Positions 33,564 through 42,117 are shown, numbered from the stretch's first letter. The stretch is 52,289 nt of DNA from Neobacillus niacini (GCF_023715785.1 NZ_JAMBOX010000025.1:1-52289); one strand, 5' to 3'. The notes: a model not told the origin generated them from the sequence alone. Translations and numbers: made by a program.

Positions 33564-35112
33564 CTCCTCCCCTTTTGACCAAGCGGAAATTATCGCCGGG
33601 TGGAAAGGCAAGGACAGATTTATCGCCCAGGCTGCTGCGCCAACCGATGCGTTGGAGGCTGCAAGTCTATTATTGTTGCCTAAATGCGGCGATGCACGTT
33701 CGTTATTGGCTGACTACCTTCCACAGCCAAACGTTCAAGGAATCCTTTTTTATGGTGCTGAAGAGCTAATCCTCTCCCCAGCGATCTTACAAATGGCTGA
33801 AACCATTGGTAAGCCAATATTAACTGTACCTGTCTCCAATCCGGACAGCTTGAAAAAAGCAATCACGGACCTGCAGCAGCTTAAATCGATGGGATTTTTT
33901 CACCTGGTTTGGGAACGTTCTGCGAATTACTGGCTTCAATTAGGACAAAGACGGGGGTTAAGTGGACTTTTATCCAGATTGGGCGCCATCATTGGCGAAG
34001 AGATCCACTTTTTGGATAAACATTTTTATATGAAGAACTGGAATGGGAAATCAGGTCCAGAGGAACAAAGAATAGACCTTCAAGCAAGCTATTATCAGGA
34101 AGCAAAATCAAGGACTGATGTTTTTTTTATGCTTAAGGATGCGGCCGGGGAGGTTCTCCTGATTCGACTGCAATCAGAGGAACAGCTTTATGGGTTTATA
34201 TTCATTTCCATCCGGCCGGGTATGATGCTCGATGTAACGATTGAACAGCTGACAAATGCCATTCCTGCACTCATTTCTTTGTTAAAAAATGAAGAGGCCG
34301 TCCTTCGTGCTCATCAGTCTTACAAAGAACAATTTCTTACGAATCTTTTATACAACAATATTGAATCCGAGCAGACGTTGCTCTCGTTGGGCAGGCAATG
34401 GGGCTGGGACTTCACGAAACCAACTCAGTTAATGGCCGTGCGAATGAATGTGACTGCCACATTTACTGGTGGCACAATCGATCAAAACCAGATCATCAGT
34501 CAAATTCGTTCGGTTGTACAGGCCCATTTTCACACGCTTATCGCCTTTCCCATTCAAGGGTTCATTGTCCTGATTGTGTTTGACTCGCCTGCGATTACGG
34601 GGAAAAATCAAAAGGAGTATATGGTTTCATTGGCTGAAAAAATCCTCCATAGTCTCAAGACTACCTTTTCGGGGATCGACTTCCAGATTGGCCTAGGCCG
34701 TCAGCATCCATCGAATATGGAATGCTTTCGAAGTTTTTATGAAGCGAAAGTGGCCTTGGAGCTCGGGAAATATGAAACGAAGCACCGGGCTGTGCTGCAT
34801 TTTGAGGACATCGGCATCGCCAGGCTGCTGGCCAACATTCATAATGATATTTTGCACGATTATTATCAAGAAACTTTGGGTGAATTAATTAGAATGGATC
34901 AAGAGAATGAGGATTTCTACCTTGATACAGTAGAAGCGTTCTTCACAAATAATGCCGACATAAATGCAACGGCCGAACAGCTGTTTATTCATCCCAACAC
35001 ATTAAGAAAACGGATTAAAAAAATCGAATCTCTTCTAAATGTTGATTTTAATCTTTTAGATGACCTTGTGAAAATCGATGTGGCTATCAAAATTATGAAA
35101 ATGTTGAAATGA
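33538..35112 (+). CDS. PucR/CdaR-family transcriptional regulator
   Basis: 524 residues. ATG 33538 follows GAAGGAGGAAACCATC. The N-terminal third looks like a PucR-type sensor domain, followed by a GAF-like/GGDEF-like middle. The C-terminal PucR/CdaR helix-turn-helix is clear (DTVEAFFTNNADINATAEQL, FIHPNTLRKRIKKIESLLN). Members activate catabolic or respiratory genes on small-molecule signals. Operon position with the Fe-S subunit and divergence from the Mo enzyme indicate local control. Confidence 0.88.
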   Translation: MLVFQEIVSSSPFDQAEIIAGWKGKDRFIAQAAAPTDALEAASLLLLPKCGDARSLLADYLPQPNVQGILFYGAEELILSPAILQMAETIGKPILTVPVSNPDSLKKAITDLQQLKSMGFFHLVWERSANYWLQLGQRRGLSGLLSRLGAIIGEEIHFLDKHFYMKNWNGKSGPEEQRIDLQASYYQEAKSRTDVFFMLKDAAGEVLLIRLQSEEQLYGFIFISIRPGMMLDVTIEQLTNAIPALISLLKNEEAVLRAHQSYKEQFLTNLLYNNIESEQTLLSLGRQWGWDFTKPTQLMAVRMNVTATFTGGTIDQNQIISQIRSVVQAHFHTLIAFPIQGFIVLIVFDSPAITGKNQKEYMVSLAEKILHSLKTTFSGIDFQIGLGRQHPSNMECFRSFYEAKVALELGKYETKHRAVLHFEDIGIARLLANIHNDILHDYYQETLGELIRMDQENEDFYLDTVEAFFTNNADINATAEQLFIHPNTLRKRIKKIESLLNVDFNLLDDLVKIDVAIKIMKMLK

Positions 35113-35135
35113 GTTTGTTTAACAAACTAGAGATC

Positions 35136-35168
35136 AATAGCGAACAGTGACTGTCACTGTTCGCTATT
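35136..35168. terminator. perfect 16-bp palindromic terminator shared with coding sequence
   Basis: AATAGCGAACAGTGAC (35136-35151) is perfectly complementary to GTCACTGTTCGCTATT (35153-35168). It serves convergent genes. The right arm contains the last codons (NSEQ-stop) of the minus-strand gene ending at 35154. A second small palindrome, AGTTTGTT-TAACAAACT, precedes it. Confidence 0.8.
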
Positions 35169-35480
35169 CTCTTCACTCTCTTCTTCAATCGTAAGTTCTG
35201 AGTTTAACATCTCATTTTGAATCTGATCTAATGCCTGTCCATTTGGTTGGTGCTCCAATAAATCATAATGGAAGATATCACTAATCGCATTCTCATCGAT
35301 GGAAGCTAAAATTTCGTGGATATCATTATGGTCACCCGTTATCGAGCCAAATCCTTGGGTTTGTTTTTTATAATTGACAAAACCGCTAGGAAGATTGTTT
35401 CCTAGATTTACACAGGAGGCACCTTCTACCGTTCCGATAGAAATCGATCCAATAAAAAAAGCGGGGGAAAAACGTTTCAC
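35154..35480 (-). CDS. GerPA-like spore protein with acidic tail
   Basis: 108 residues from GTG 35480 (AAAGGA 8 nt upstream): MKRFSPAFFIGSISIGTVEG. ASCVNLGNN then FVNYKKQTQGFGSITGDHND repeats the [IV]-N-[IL]-G ... K-x-x-x-GFG-x-x-x-G pattern of the neighbouring small proteins and of GerPA/GerPF. The tail is Glu/Gln-rich. Probably a spore coat or germinant-access protein. It follows the GerPC-like gene on the same strand. Confidence 0.6.
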   Translation of the reverse strand: MKRFSPAFFIGSISIGTVEGASCVNLGNNLPSGFVNYKKQTQGFGSITGDHNDIHEILASIDENAISDIFHYDLLEHQPNGQALDQIQNEMLNSELTIEEESEENSEQ

Positions 35481-35496
35481 GCCCAACATCCTTTCC

Positions 35497-35850
35497 CTAA
35501 AGTATGGTATATGACACTGGTTTTCCATTTATGTTTATTTGAATATCGTCCTTTTCTCCTGTTTCTTGCTGCTGTGGATTCTTTTGAACAGTTGGGGTTT
35601 TAGGAACCTGTTTCGGATGGACATGGGGAGAGAATGTATTCCCGAGGTTTAACATGCCACTTAACTCTTTTATATCCAGCTTTTCAAGCTGGAAAGCTAG
35701 TTCCTCAATGTTTAATTGTTGTAGATGAAGATCTTTCACGTCCATTTTTATAATGACGGATGGATTGTTTTTATCCTGGATGGATTTCTCAAGTGTGGTA
35801 ATCTTTTGGAATAATTGATCAAGTTTTTTTAGTAAATTTTCTTGGTCCAT
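35497..35850 (-). CDS. GerPC-like coiled-coil spore protein
   Basis: 117 residues from ATG 35850 (GGAG upstream). N-terminal coiled coil (LLKKLDQLFQKITTLEKSIQ), then DLHLQQLNIEELAFQLEKLD and IKELSGMLNLGNT, as in GerPC, where an LKVE-x-LEGTLNIG strand follows the coiled coil. Tail is Pro/Gln-rich. Likely interacts with the GerPA-like neighbours in the spore coat. Confidence 0.55.
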   Translation of the reverse strand: MDQENLLKKLDQLFQKITTLEKSIQDKNNPSVIIKMDVKDLHLQQLNIEELAFQLEKLDIKELSGMLNLGNTFSPHVHPKQVPKTPTVQKNPQQQETGEKDDIQININGKPVSYTIL

Positions 35851-35866
35851 CAATCTCCATTCCCTT

Positions 35867-36052
35867 TTACGAGTGTTTCTCTATAAATCCCGCATTTGAT
35901 TGGACTTTATTCTTATTTCCTTTAATGATACCAAACCCTTCATTGACGACAGATTCGCTTTTTCTTCCCTTTATAATATTTGTTCCCACCATTAATCCGG
36001 AAGAGTTTTTTATTTCGTTAATTTTTAATGAACCATATTTAATGGAAGTCAT
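35867..36052 (-). CDS. short GerPA-like spore protein
   Basis: 61 residues. ATG 36052 lies 7 nt after GAGGAG. MTSIKYGSLKINEIKNSSGL then MVGTNIIKGRKSES and NEGFGIIKGNKNK follow the cluster motif I-x-[IV]-N ... S-x-[IV]-x-VG-x-N ... GFG. One domain only. Confidence 0.55.
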   Translation of the reverse strand: MTSIKYGSLKINEIKNSSGLMVGTNIIKGRKSESVVNEGFGIIKGNKNKVQSNAGFIEKHS

Positions 36053-36066
36053 GAACATTCTCCTCT

Positions 36067-36444
36067 TTATTTTTTAAAAAAAGGGATGGTAATGAAGAGT
36101 ATTCCCCTTTCAAAAATGGCTTGAAGCTGTTCCACATGGCATTCTTCCGGAATAGATACTTCTCTTCGAAAAAAACCGTAAAACCGTTCACTGCTTATCA
36201 CTTTTATCTTATCATCCATATAATCTTGGTTAATGTGTCCTTCAATGATTAAAGTGCGATCCATTCGTTTTACAGAGATGTCCTCTTTCTTGGCACCAGC
36301 CAGTTCCATTGCAAGTATGAAGTTCTGATTTGATTTATATATATCCATCCTGGGTTCCACAAATGGTGAGATTTCATGCAACAGTTCGGAGAAATCATCT
36401 CCTAACATCTGTTTGACATTAGAACGCAAATGAGGCTTTATCAC
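36067..36444 (-). CDS. Hsp20/alpha-crystallin small heat-shock protein (CotM/CotP-like)
   Basis: 125 residues from GTG 36444 after GGGAGG. Alpha-crystallin domain from about residue 32: PRMDIYKSNQNFILAMELAG, AKKEDISVKRMDRTLIIEGH, FYGFFRREVSIPEE, FERGILFITIPFFKK. Lies inside a run of small spore-type genes, like CotM/CotP of B. subtilis, which are Hsp20 proteins used in coat assembly. Coat role is by context. Confidence 0.85.
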   Translation of the reverse strand: MIKPHLRSNVKQMLGDDFSELLHEISPFVEPRMDIYKSNQNFILAMELAGAKKEDISVKRMDRTLIIEGHINQDYMDDKIKVISSERFYGFFRREVSIPEECHVEQLQAIFERGILFITIPFFKK

Positions 36445-36566
36445 TTATTGAAAACCTCCCTATAAGCTAGTCCTCTATTTAACCATATGTTTGGTTTATA
36501 AAGGTAATGCCTAAAAGGTCAATAAATCTCTTTAAATAACTATAGGCAGGTACTTTACATCTTCGC

Positions 36567-36812
36567 TTAAAGTACCTGCGCCTGAGCACCAGGTATAAAA
36601 TCGGGATCCAGTATATTCCCATCACTTAAATCATTATCAATAATAATCGTGTAATTCAAGGTATTTGTAATGATACCACTTTGTTGAGCAAATCCATTAT
36701 TCGTCTTCCTGTGAGCTGACCATCCAGTTAGCTGATTTTCACCTACAGAAATCGAAGAGTTGGTATCTTGATGATTAACGTTAATTGCTCCGATTGCTAT
36801 AGGAATCGCCAA
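36567..36812 (-). CDS. single-domain GWSAHRKTN-family spore protein
   Basis: 81 residues from TTG 36812 (GGGGTG 7 nt upstream). MAIPIAIGAINVNHQDTNSS, ISVGENQLTGWSAHRKTNNG, then IIIDNDLSDGNILDPDFIPG. Near-twin of the plus-strand protein at 37715, which has the same length and ending. Looks GerPA-like; probably spore-associated. Confidence 0.6.
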   Translation of the reverse strand: MAIPIAIGAINVNHQDTNSSISVGENQLTGWSAHRKTNNGFAQQSGIITNTLNYTIIIDNDLSDGNILDPDFIPGAQAQVL

Positions 36813-36839
36813 AAAAATCACCCCAATTTCTGTCGAATT

Positions 36840-37370
36840 TTAATTTTGAAGGTTATCGCTCATTAGACCGTCCATTACATCATTGTCAATTACGATATTG
36901 GCATTGGAAGTTTGCTGCGTAATACCTGCCGCACTGCCAGTTCCTTCATTTGTCTTTCTGTGCGCACTCCATCCGTTTAGTATATTCTCTCCAACTGAAA
37001 TGGCTGAATTTGTAAATAAACTGTTCGTGTTTATTTCCTTAACATCAATTTTTTGTATATCCTGCCTGCTGTCGATGTAAGTCACTGCATTATTTTCTAT
37101 CGGGGGATCCACTTTCTGTAGATCCCCCTTTCCATCCACATAAGTCACTACATGATTTTCAATAGGCGTGTCAATGACATCGTTATCGATAACCATGCTA
37201 AAGTTTTCCGAGACTTGTGAATTAGACACGGAACCAAAGCCATGATTATTTTTCTGATGTGAAGACCAATTATTTACATTATTAATCCCAACAAAGATTC
37301 CAGATGTTGTATCTATGTTATTTACAGATATTCCCTTGATGATTAAATTATTTATGATTTTTTTTTGCAT
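36840..37370 (-). CDS. two-domain GWSAHRKTN-family spore protein
   Basis: 176 residues from the second ATG at 37370, 6 nt after GGAGG. Two copies of the cluster domain: GISVNNIDTTSGIFVGINNV ... NWSSHQKNNHGFGSVS and VKEINTNSLFTNSAISVGEN ... GWSAHRKTNEGTGSAAG, each followed by VIDNDV(I/M)D. The linker holds two copies of PPIENxxVTYxD-type sequence. Internal duplication of a GerPA-like unit. Confidence 0.6.
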   Translation of the reverse strand: MQKKIINNLIIKGISVNNIDTTSGIFVGINNVNNWSSHQKNNHGFGSVSNSQVSENFSMVIDNDVIDTPIENHVVTYVDGKGDLQKVDPPIENNAVTYIDSRQDIQKIDVKEINTNSLFTNSAISVGENILNGWSAHRKTNEGTGSAAGITQQTSNANIVIDNDVMDGLMSDNLQN

Positions 37371-37714
37371 CATTAGCCTCCAACTTACCGTTTACGATTT
37401 GGCAAGTGTCCCAGGTGCGGATTTGATTAGGTAAAGGAAAATGTCTTACTTTAATAAAGTATGATTTTATTTATGTCTTTGTTCTTAGCCATTTAAATGG
37501 AGTCCTCCTGGTTATTTTTGGCTATTAGTACATTTTCATAAGATTTCCGCTGCAGTTACTTACCCACTCGCATAATGTTATATGTTTCTAACTAAAAATG
37601 GTTGGTCAAATTATAGCCGTCTGCATAGTATATAAAGATTATTAAGTTTACGATATCTAACATTAACTCATAGATAAAATATAAGATTAAATGTCTAAAT
37701 AGGGGGATATTTTT
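37371..37714. other. divergent intergenic region in the GerPA-like cluster
   Basis: No gene. CATAGTATA at 37623-37631 fits the sigma-K -10 form CATA-N3-TA about 85 bp before the plus-strand gene, but no matching -35 could be fixed, so it is only a hint of mother-cell expression. Confidence 0.3.
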
Positions 37715-37960
37715 GTGGCCATTTCTTTTTCTTTTGGGGCAATAAACGTAAATCAACAAAATACCAATGCTGGAGTTAACGTTGGAGAAAATCAACAATT
37801 CGGTTGGTCTTCACATAGGAAGACAAACAATGGAGTGGGGCAGCAGGCTGGAGTTTTTTGGAACATAACCAATTGGACAAATATAATTGACAATGATTTA
37901 TTTGATGCACAAATTGTTGACCCAGACATACTACCTGGCGTGCAAGGTCAATCTATTTAA
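37715..37960 (+). CDS. single-domain GWSSHRKTN-family spore protein
   Basis: 81 residues from GTG 37715 after AGGGGG. MAISFSFGAINVNQQNTNAG, VNVGENQQFGWSSHRKTNNG, IIDNDLFDAQIVDPDILPG. Only plus-strand member of the cluster and most similar to 36567-36812, so likely an inverted duplication. Confidence 0.65.
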   Translation: MAISFSFGAINVNQQNTNAGVNVGENQQFGWSSHRKTNNGVGQQAGVFWNITNWTNIIDNDLFDAQIVDPDILPGVQGQSI

Positions 37961-38008
37961 TGTCAGTATTACTGTGTTATTACTATGAAATCCACATTGG
38001 ATATTTAA

Positions 38009-38041
38009 AAAAGGATGTTTCGATCATCGAAGCATCCTTTT
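38009..38041. terminator. bidirectional terminator
   Basis: AAAAGGATGTTTCGAT (38009-38024) pairs with ATCGAAGCATCCTTTT (38026-38041) with one mismatch. It ends the convergent genes at 37960 and 38045. Confidence 0.9.
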
Positions 38042-38044
38042 GCA

Positions 38045-38554
38045 TTATTCTTTTTCAATGTTTGTAATTTTGATATCTCGATCATCCATGATGGCATCGA
38101 CCTGATCTTGATCATTATTTAAATTGACATTATTCATTAGCCGATTATGATTCCCATTTATGTTAGCGTGGTTTGCATTTTGTTTTTGATTTGCATCAAT
38201 CCCATTAACAAGCCCTTTGCCAACGAATACTGTGCTGCTTGGCTGCATGGAATTGACGTTTACACTATTAAGATTTAGATTCGTTGTGTTGCTTTCATCA
38301 TTTGATTGGTCAAGGGCAATATGAATGTCCCGATCATCTATAGGAGTATCTACTACGTCAGGGTCGATTAGGATCGATATATTGCGATATAGAACATTAG
38401 ATCGTCCGCCAATAGTTCCGATCACGTTGTTTTGCTTGCCATGAGCACTCCAACCGATGGCGGTGTTTTGCTCCCCGATAAAAATACCACATTGTCTCTC
38501 CATTGTTTGAACATGAATATTACCCGTAAAATTAAAATTTGTAGTCTTTACCAT
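38045..38554 (-). CDS. two-domain GWSAH/GIDANQ-family spore protein
   Basis: 169 residues. ATG 38554 after AAGGTGGTG. Domain 1: NIHVQTMERQCGIFIGEQNT, IGWSAHGKQNNVIGTIGG. Domain 2: LNSVNVNSMQPSSTVFVGKG, LVNGIDANQKQNANHANING. Each ends in (D/V)D-x-x-[ID]DDRDI. Domain 2 resembles the neighbour at 38649. Confidence 0.55.
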   Translation of the reverse strand: MVKTTNFNFTGNIHVQTMERQCGIFIGEQNTAIGWSAHGKQNNVIGTIGGRSNVLYRNISILIDPDVVDTPIDDRDIHIALDQSNDESNTTNLNLNSVNVNSMQPSSTVFVGKGLVNGIDANQKQNANHANINGNHNRLMNNVNLNNDQDQVDAIMDDRDIKITNIEKE

Positions 38555-38648
38555 TGAGGGTTCACCACCTTAAAGTTCATTATGAATCTATTTATGTTCA
38601 TGAATCTTGGGTTGTTCAATAGACTAAAATCCGTGTCTTCCTAATTGT

Positions 38649-38897
38649 TTATGCATTCACGGGAGCGCTTGGCTTAAAGTCCTGATCAAAGATCACCCCG
38701 TCGATGACTTCAAAGCTATCATTATTATTATTTATATTTCCTAAATTAACGGTGTTAATACCGTAAATTCCCCCTGTATTTAAATTGTATTTCCTGTTCG
38801 CATCCATTCCATTTACAATACCTTCACCAACAAATATAGCGGAACTAGGTTGAGGAGAATTTATGTTCAACATTCCTACATTAACAATCGAAGCCAT
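38649..38897 (-). CDS. single-domain GMDANRK-variant spore protein
   Basis: 82 residues. ATG 38897 after GGAGGG. NVGMLNINSPQPSSAIFVGE, GIVNGMDANRKYNLNTGGIY, then VIDGVIFDQDFKPSAP. Variant in which GWSAH is replaced by GMDAN. Probably first gene of a two-gene unit with 38045-38554. Confidence 0.55.
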   Translation of the reverse strand: MASIVNVGMLNINSPQPSSAIFVGEGIVNGMDANRKYNLNTGGIYGINTVNLGNINNNNDSFEVIDGVIFDQDFKPSAPVNA

Positions 38898-38998
38898 CCA
38901 AATTCCCTCCTGTTCTCCTGTTACTGTTCATTATTTTATGTTTAAACAATAAACAATGGAACATCAAATTAACATTTCGAGAATGGCTAAAGTTGAAA

Positions 38999-39048
38999 TT
39001 AAAATGTGCCAAGCATCTTCCGATTTTCTGGAAGGTGCCTGGCACTTG
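38999..39048. repeat. GTGCCAGGCAC-family repeat, copy 6
   Basis: AAATGTGCCAAGCATCTTCC pairs with GGAAGGTGCCTGGCACTT with two mismatches. Marks the left edge of a remnant region. Confidence 0.75.
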
Positions 39049-39055
39049 ATTTATT

Positions 39056-39268
39056 CTAGAATCCCTGCGTTCCCAACCAATCTGCTAACTTTTTCTCACG
39101 GATTGACTTTTGCTGTTCACCACCATCAAATTTTCCCAAAATCAGTTCATCATGAATATTGCCATCTATCAGGAATATCACTCGTCTTGCTCTTGCTGCC
39201 ACCTTTGCATCATGGGTCACAATAATGATCGTTGTCCCTTCCTTATTGATCCTAACGAGGATATCCAT
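39056..39268 (-). pseudogene. C-terminal remnant of an ABC transporter ATPase (MacB/LolD type)
   Basis: Encodes GTTIIIVTHDAKVAARARRV, the switch (H-loop) region, then IFLIDGNIHDELILGKF and REKKLADWLGTQGF. Walker A, signature and Walker B motifs are missing because the 5' part is gone. The ATG at 39268 is internal to the original gene. Confidence 0.75.
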
Positions 39269-39339
39269 GATAAATTAATTTTTAGCGACCTCTTCTTCCT
39301 AACTTATTGTGAAGAGTTTCGCAATAAGTGATGCCTTTG

Positions 39340-39875
39340 TTATTTAATACCATTTTTGAAATGATCTGTGAATTCCTTCTTCAAATCGATCCCGTCACCT
39401 TTTAAAATCTCCTTGGCCAGATAAAAGCCACTCGCCATCACCCCTTCCACACCAAAACCGGGAAACACCCATTGTCCAACCAAATATAAATTTTTAATAG
39501 CCGTTGTCTGTTTTATAAATTTTCCATACTCTTTCTCTTCTGCCGACCATCCCATAATAGAACCATGCTGGCTTTATTACCATATTTCATAAACAATGGT
39601 TTCTGTTTTTTGGACTTTATTCCAAACCGAATTAGCTCAAACAGACTCATATCATATGGAGGTTCTGGCGCTTCCGTCCCTGAAAACATTTCCTTATTGA
39701 TTGTTTCCATTATGCCAAAAAGCTTCTCAACATCAGCTTCATACCCCGGAAATTCTCTTATAAAATCATCTTTTATACACCCATGCTTAAATACGTGTTT
39801 TTCTCCGTCGATATAACAGTGCATATCTCCATGGCATGGAATGGTGTCGATGGGTGGTGCGCCCCAGTATTCCAA
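39340..39875 (-). pseudogene. degraded phytoene-desaturase/CrtN-like oxidoreductase
   Basis: Two frames carry parts of one protein. The first (39875-39513) has WGAPPIDTIPCHGDMHCYID and FELIRFGIKSKKQKPLF. The second (39555-39340) has LYLVGQWVFPGFGVEGVMAS and FYLAKEIL, the FAD-binding C-terminus. The N-terminal GxGxxG dinucleotide motif and about 250 central residues expected for a roughly 500-residue enzyme are missing, and a frameshift joins the pieces. With the adjacent ABC remnant this marks a decayed locus. Confidence 0.7.
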
Positions 39876-39989
39876 GAACTGCGGGATTGCTTGATTTTGA
39901 AATCGATTGTGTCATGTTGGTGAACAATTCAAAAAAGGTTGCCAATGGTCTTCAAGCAAATGGCGGCTCGAGTTTCTTTACTATCACGC

Positions 39990-40925
39990 TTATTTTTTCA
40001 GACATTTGATAGGGTCAATTCGGATGGAATCCCAGTTTCCTAGAGAATCCTTTTTATATTGAGAAATTAATACATCTGTATCATTTGTTAATTGATAAAA
40101 GATAAAGCGATAATCGGCTCCATCCGTACCAATAAAATCAATAGTTTTGACGTAACCATCTTGTTTAGTAGGCAGCTGTTTTTTTATTAATTTGCACCAT
40201 TCTCCATACATAATCGCAACGACTGCTTCTGCATCATGCTGCCAAAGATGATAGGGGGCACATAGGAAGTCCTCTCCGTACAATTTCATCTGGTCCATTT
40301 TATACAGGTTTTGAACTTTTTTTAATTGGACATAGCCGTAATAATATGCAAAATAGGTGACACCTTTTGATGAACCTTCGATGCTTTCTAGCTCAATGAA
40401 ATAAGGAACAATGTCTTTTTCATAAGGCAGTCTGTTCATCTTAATTAAATTTAGATGTCCAATTCCAGCAAACGATCGAAGATATTCATTATAGGAAACC
40501 CTTTTCTGATAGTCTTTAGTAAAAAAGTTATAAGCTATTGGATAGGGCAACTTTGCCATCCCTACAGTTCCGCACCCCCCCAACTGGTTTTGAGTGAGGT
40601 TTTCTGCCTCTCTTAAAATACTAAAGTAGTATAAAACCGTTTCATCAGGAGTCCGAATTAATGTTGCAGGGAGTTTAATTTCCTTGTAGTCTTTTTCATA
40701 ATAGGGATCAAAAAATTGGCTGTTCTTGACGAGGGTATTTTTAATAGGGAGGGAGGAAGGACGAAAGTATTTTTCGGCATCTCTGTTCCTTATTAACGAA
40801 GTTTGGTTTCGTTCAACTGGTTGTCCAAATATTTGCGGTTCGTATTGAGCTCCCATAACGAGAGTCATTTTTTTTCTGGGATCATGATTGAACGTCCGAT
40901 TTATCCATTTTCTAAATTGTTTCAT
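39990..40925 (-). CDS. hypothetical protein
   Basis: 311 residues. ATG 40925 follows GGGGGAG. No signal peptide or membrane span. Sequence includes LVMGAQYEPQIFGQPVERNQ, LSYNEYLRSFAGIGHLNLIK-like and GTDGADYRFIFYQLTNDTDV stretches, a mixed alpha/beta soluble protein with many aromatics. I do not recognise the family. Intact, so unlike the remnants to its left. Confidence 0.65.
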   Translation of the reverse strand: MKQFRKWINRTFNHDPRKKMTLVMGAQYEPQIFGQPVERNQTSLIRNRDAEKYFRPSSLPIKNTLVKNSQFFDPYYEKDYKEIKLPATLIRTPDETVLYYFSILREAENLTQNQLGGCGTVGMAKLPYPIAYNFFTKDYQKRVSYNEYLRSFAGIGHLNLIKMNRLPYEKDIVPYFIELESIEGSSKGVTYFAYYYGYVQLKKVQNLYKMDQMKLYGEDFLCAPYHLWQHDAEAVVAIMYGEWCKLIKKQLPTKQDGYVKTIDFIGTDGADYRFIFYQLTNDTDVLISQYKKDSLGNWDSIRIDPIKCLKK

Positions 40926-41086
40926 TTTGACTCCCCCTTCGGAGAATATACTGTTTTACCTTATTCACTTTTTGGCAAGATTATTAATATTCTGATATTC
41001 CTTCTTTACAAATCGTTTTACTGCATGTCATTACACTGCCCCATTTAGGAACAAAAAAAAAGAACCAGTATGGTCCCTCACTTCTT

Positions 41087-41245
41087 TTAACTATTCTTCG
41101 TGGTCTTGGCACTATCCGTTTTTTTTGTACCTTTACTTATATAGGGTTTGGCACTCTTTGCTTTGTTTGCACTAGCTTGCCAACGATTCCATCCTTTCTT
41201 GTCTGTTCCTCTGCCTATTCCGCTTTTCCCCTTAGCTTTACTCAC
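41087..41245 (-). CDS. DUF3934-type small basic protein
   Basis: 52 residues from GTG 41245 after GGGGTG. MSKAKGKSGIGRGTDKKGWN, RWQASANKAKSAKPYISKGT, KKTDSAKTTKNS. Lys/Gly/Ser-rich with the conserved GWNRWQA core of this small Bacillus family. Function unknown; nucleic-acid binding is plausible from charge. Confidence 0.75.
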   Translation of the reverse strand: MSKAKGKSGIGRGTDKKGWNRWQASANKAKSAKPYISKGTKKTDSAKTTKNS

Positions 41246-41287
41246 ACATTCACCCCATTATATTCTACTTTAAAAAGAAAAATAAAA

Positions 41288-41313
41288 GACAGACTCTAAA
41301 AAAAGAGCCTGTC
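41288..41313 (-). terminator. terminator of the cold-shock gene
   Basis: GACAGACTCT (41288-41297) pairs with AGAGCCTGTC (41304-41313) with one mismatch; minus strand continues TTTTATTTTT. Confidence 0.85.
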
Positions 41314-41329
41314 CATTTTGTCATTGTTA

Positions 41330-41530
41330 TTAAGCCTTACGAACGTTAGCTGCTTGCGCTCCACGTTGGCCTTGCTCAACATCAAAAGTCACTTCTTGAC
41401 CTTCTTCTAATGTTTTATACCCTTCGCCTTGGATCGCTGAGAAATGAACGAATACATCTTCTCCACCTTCACGTTCGATGAATCCGAAACCTTTTTCACC
41501 ATTAAACCATTTTACTTTACCTTTTTCCAT
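41330..41530 (-). CDS. cold-shock protein (CspB/CspD family)
   Basis: 66 residues. RNP1 KGFGFIER and RNP2 DVFVHFSAI motifs of the five-stranded OB-fold cold-shock domain are intact. Binds single-stranded RNA/DNA as RNA chaperone. RBS AGGAGG. Which csp paralogue it is cannot be decided. Confidence 0.95.
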   Translation of the reverse strand: MEKGKVKWFNGEKGFGFIEREGGEDVFVHFSAIQGEGYKTLEEGQEVTFDVEQGQRGAQAANVRKA

Positions 41531-41805
41531 GTTTGTTGCCTCCTACTGTGTTCGTACACACAATGTATTACTATCCTTGCTCTCAGTGATCATCAAGACG
41601 AAAAGTTTTACTATACCATCCTATACACCGAACAAAAATAATTCATCTATAGAATAACATTTGTTGAAATTGATTGCAAGGAACCCTCATTCTTTAACTA
41701 ATCCCCCCGTTCGCTGAATTGTATTTCTTACTGTTCACCTATCCATGTACTCACTATTATTTTTCTATAATAAGGACATAATGAATGTAAAAAGGTGTGT
41801 TCCAA

Positions 41806-42090
41806 ATGGATTTCCCTACGATACAAACTAATTTTTGGGATGCTGTAATAGCAGTCCCGTTAATAATGATTATTACTGAAATACTAAAAGTGATTCTGAA
41901 GATTCCCAAAAAATTTGTACCCACTATTGCTCTTATTTTAGGATTAAGTATTTCAATTTTTATCAGTCACAGACATCATCTAGTAGCAGGTATTTTTATG
42001 GGGTGGTTCTATGGATATGCGGCTATAGGTTCTTATGCCTCATTAAAAACAGCTTTATTGTCATTTAGGGGTGTAAGACACGAAAAATAA
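41806..42090 (+). CDS. small membrane protein, holin-like
   Basis: 94 residues from ATG 41806 with AAGGTGTG upstream; the ATG at 41797 overlaps the RBS spacing. Three membrane segments (VIAVPLIMIITEILKVILKI, VPTIALILGLSISIFISHRH, FMGWFYGYAAIGSYASLKTA). Topology and size are holin-like, but no lysin is nearby, so the role is open. Confidence 0.6.
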   Translation: MDFPTIQTNFWDAVIAVPLIMIITEILKVILKIPKKFVPTIALILGLSISIFISHRHHLVAGIFMGWFYGYAAIGSYASLKTALLSFRGVRHEK

Positions 42091-42117
42091 TTTTCTAATT
42101 TACACCCTTTTAAAAAA

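Noticed and set aside
41806..42090. True phage holin in a lysis cassette
   Set aside because: No endolysin or phage genes nearby; only the membrane topology fits.
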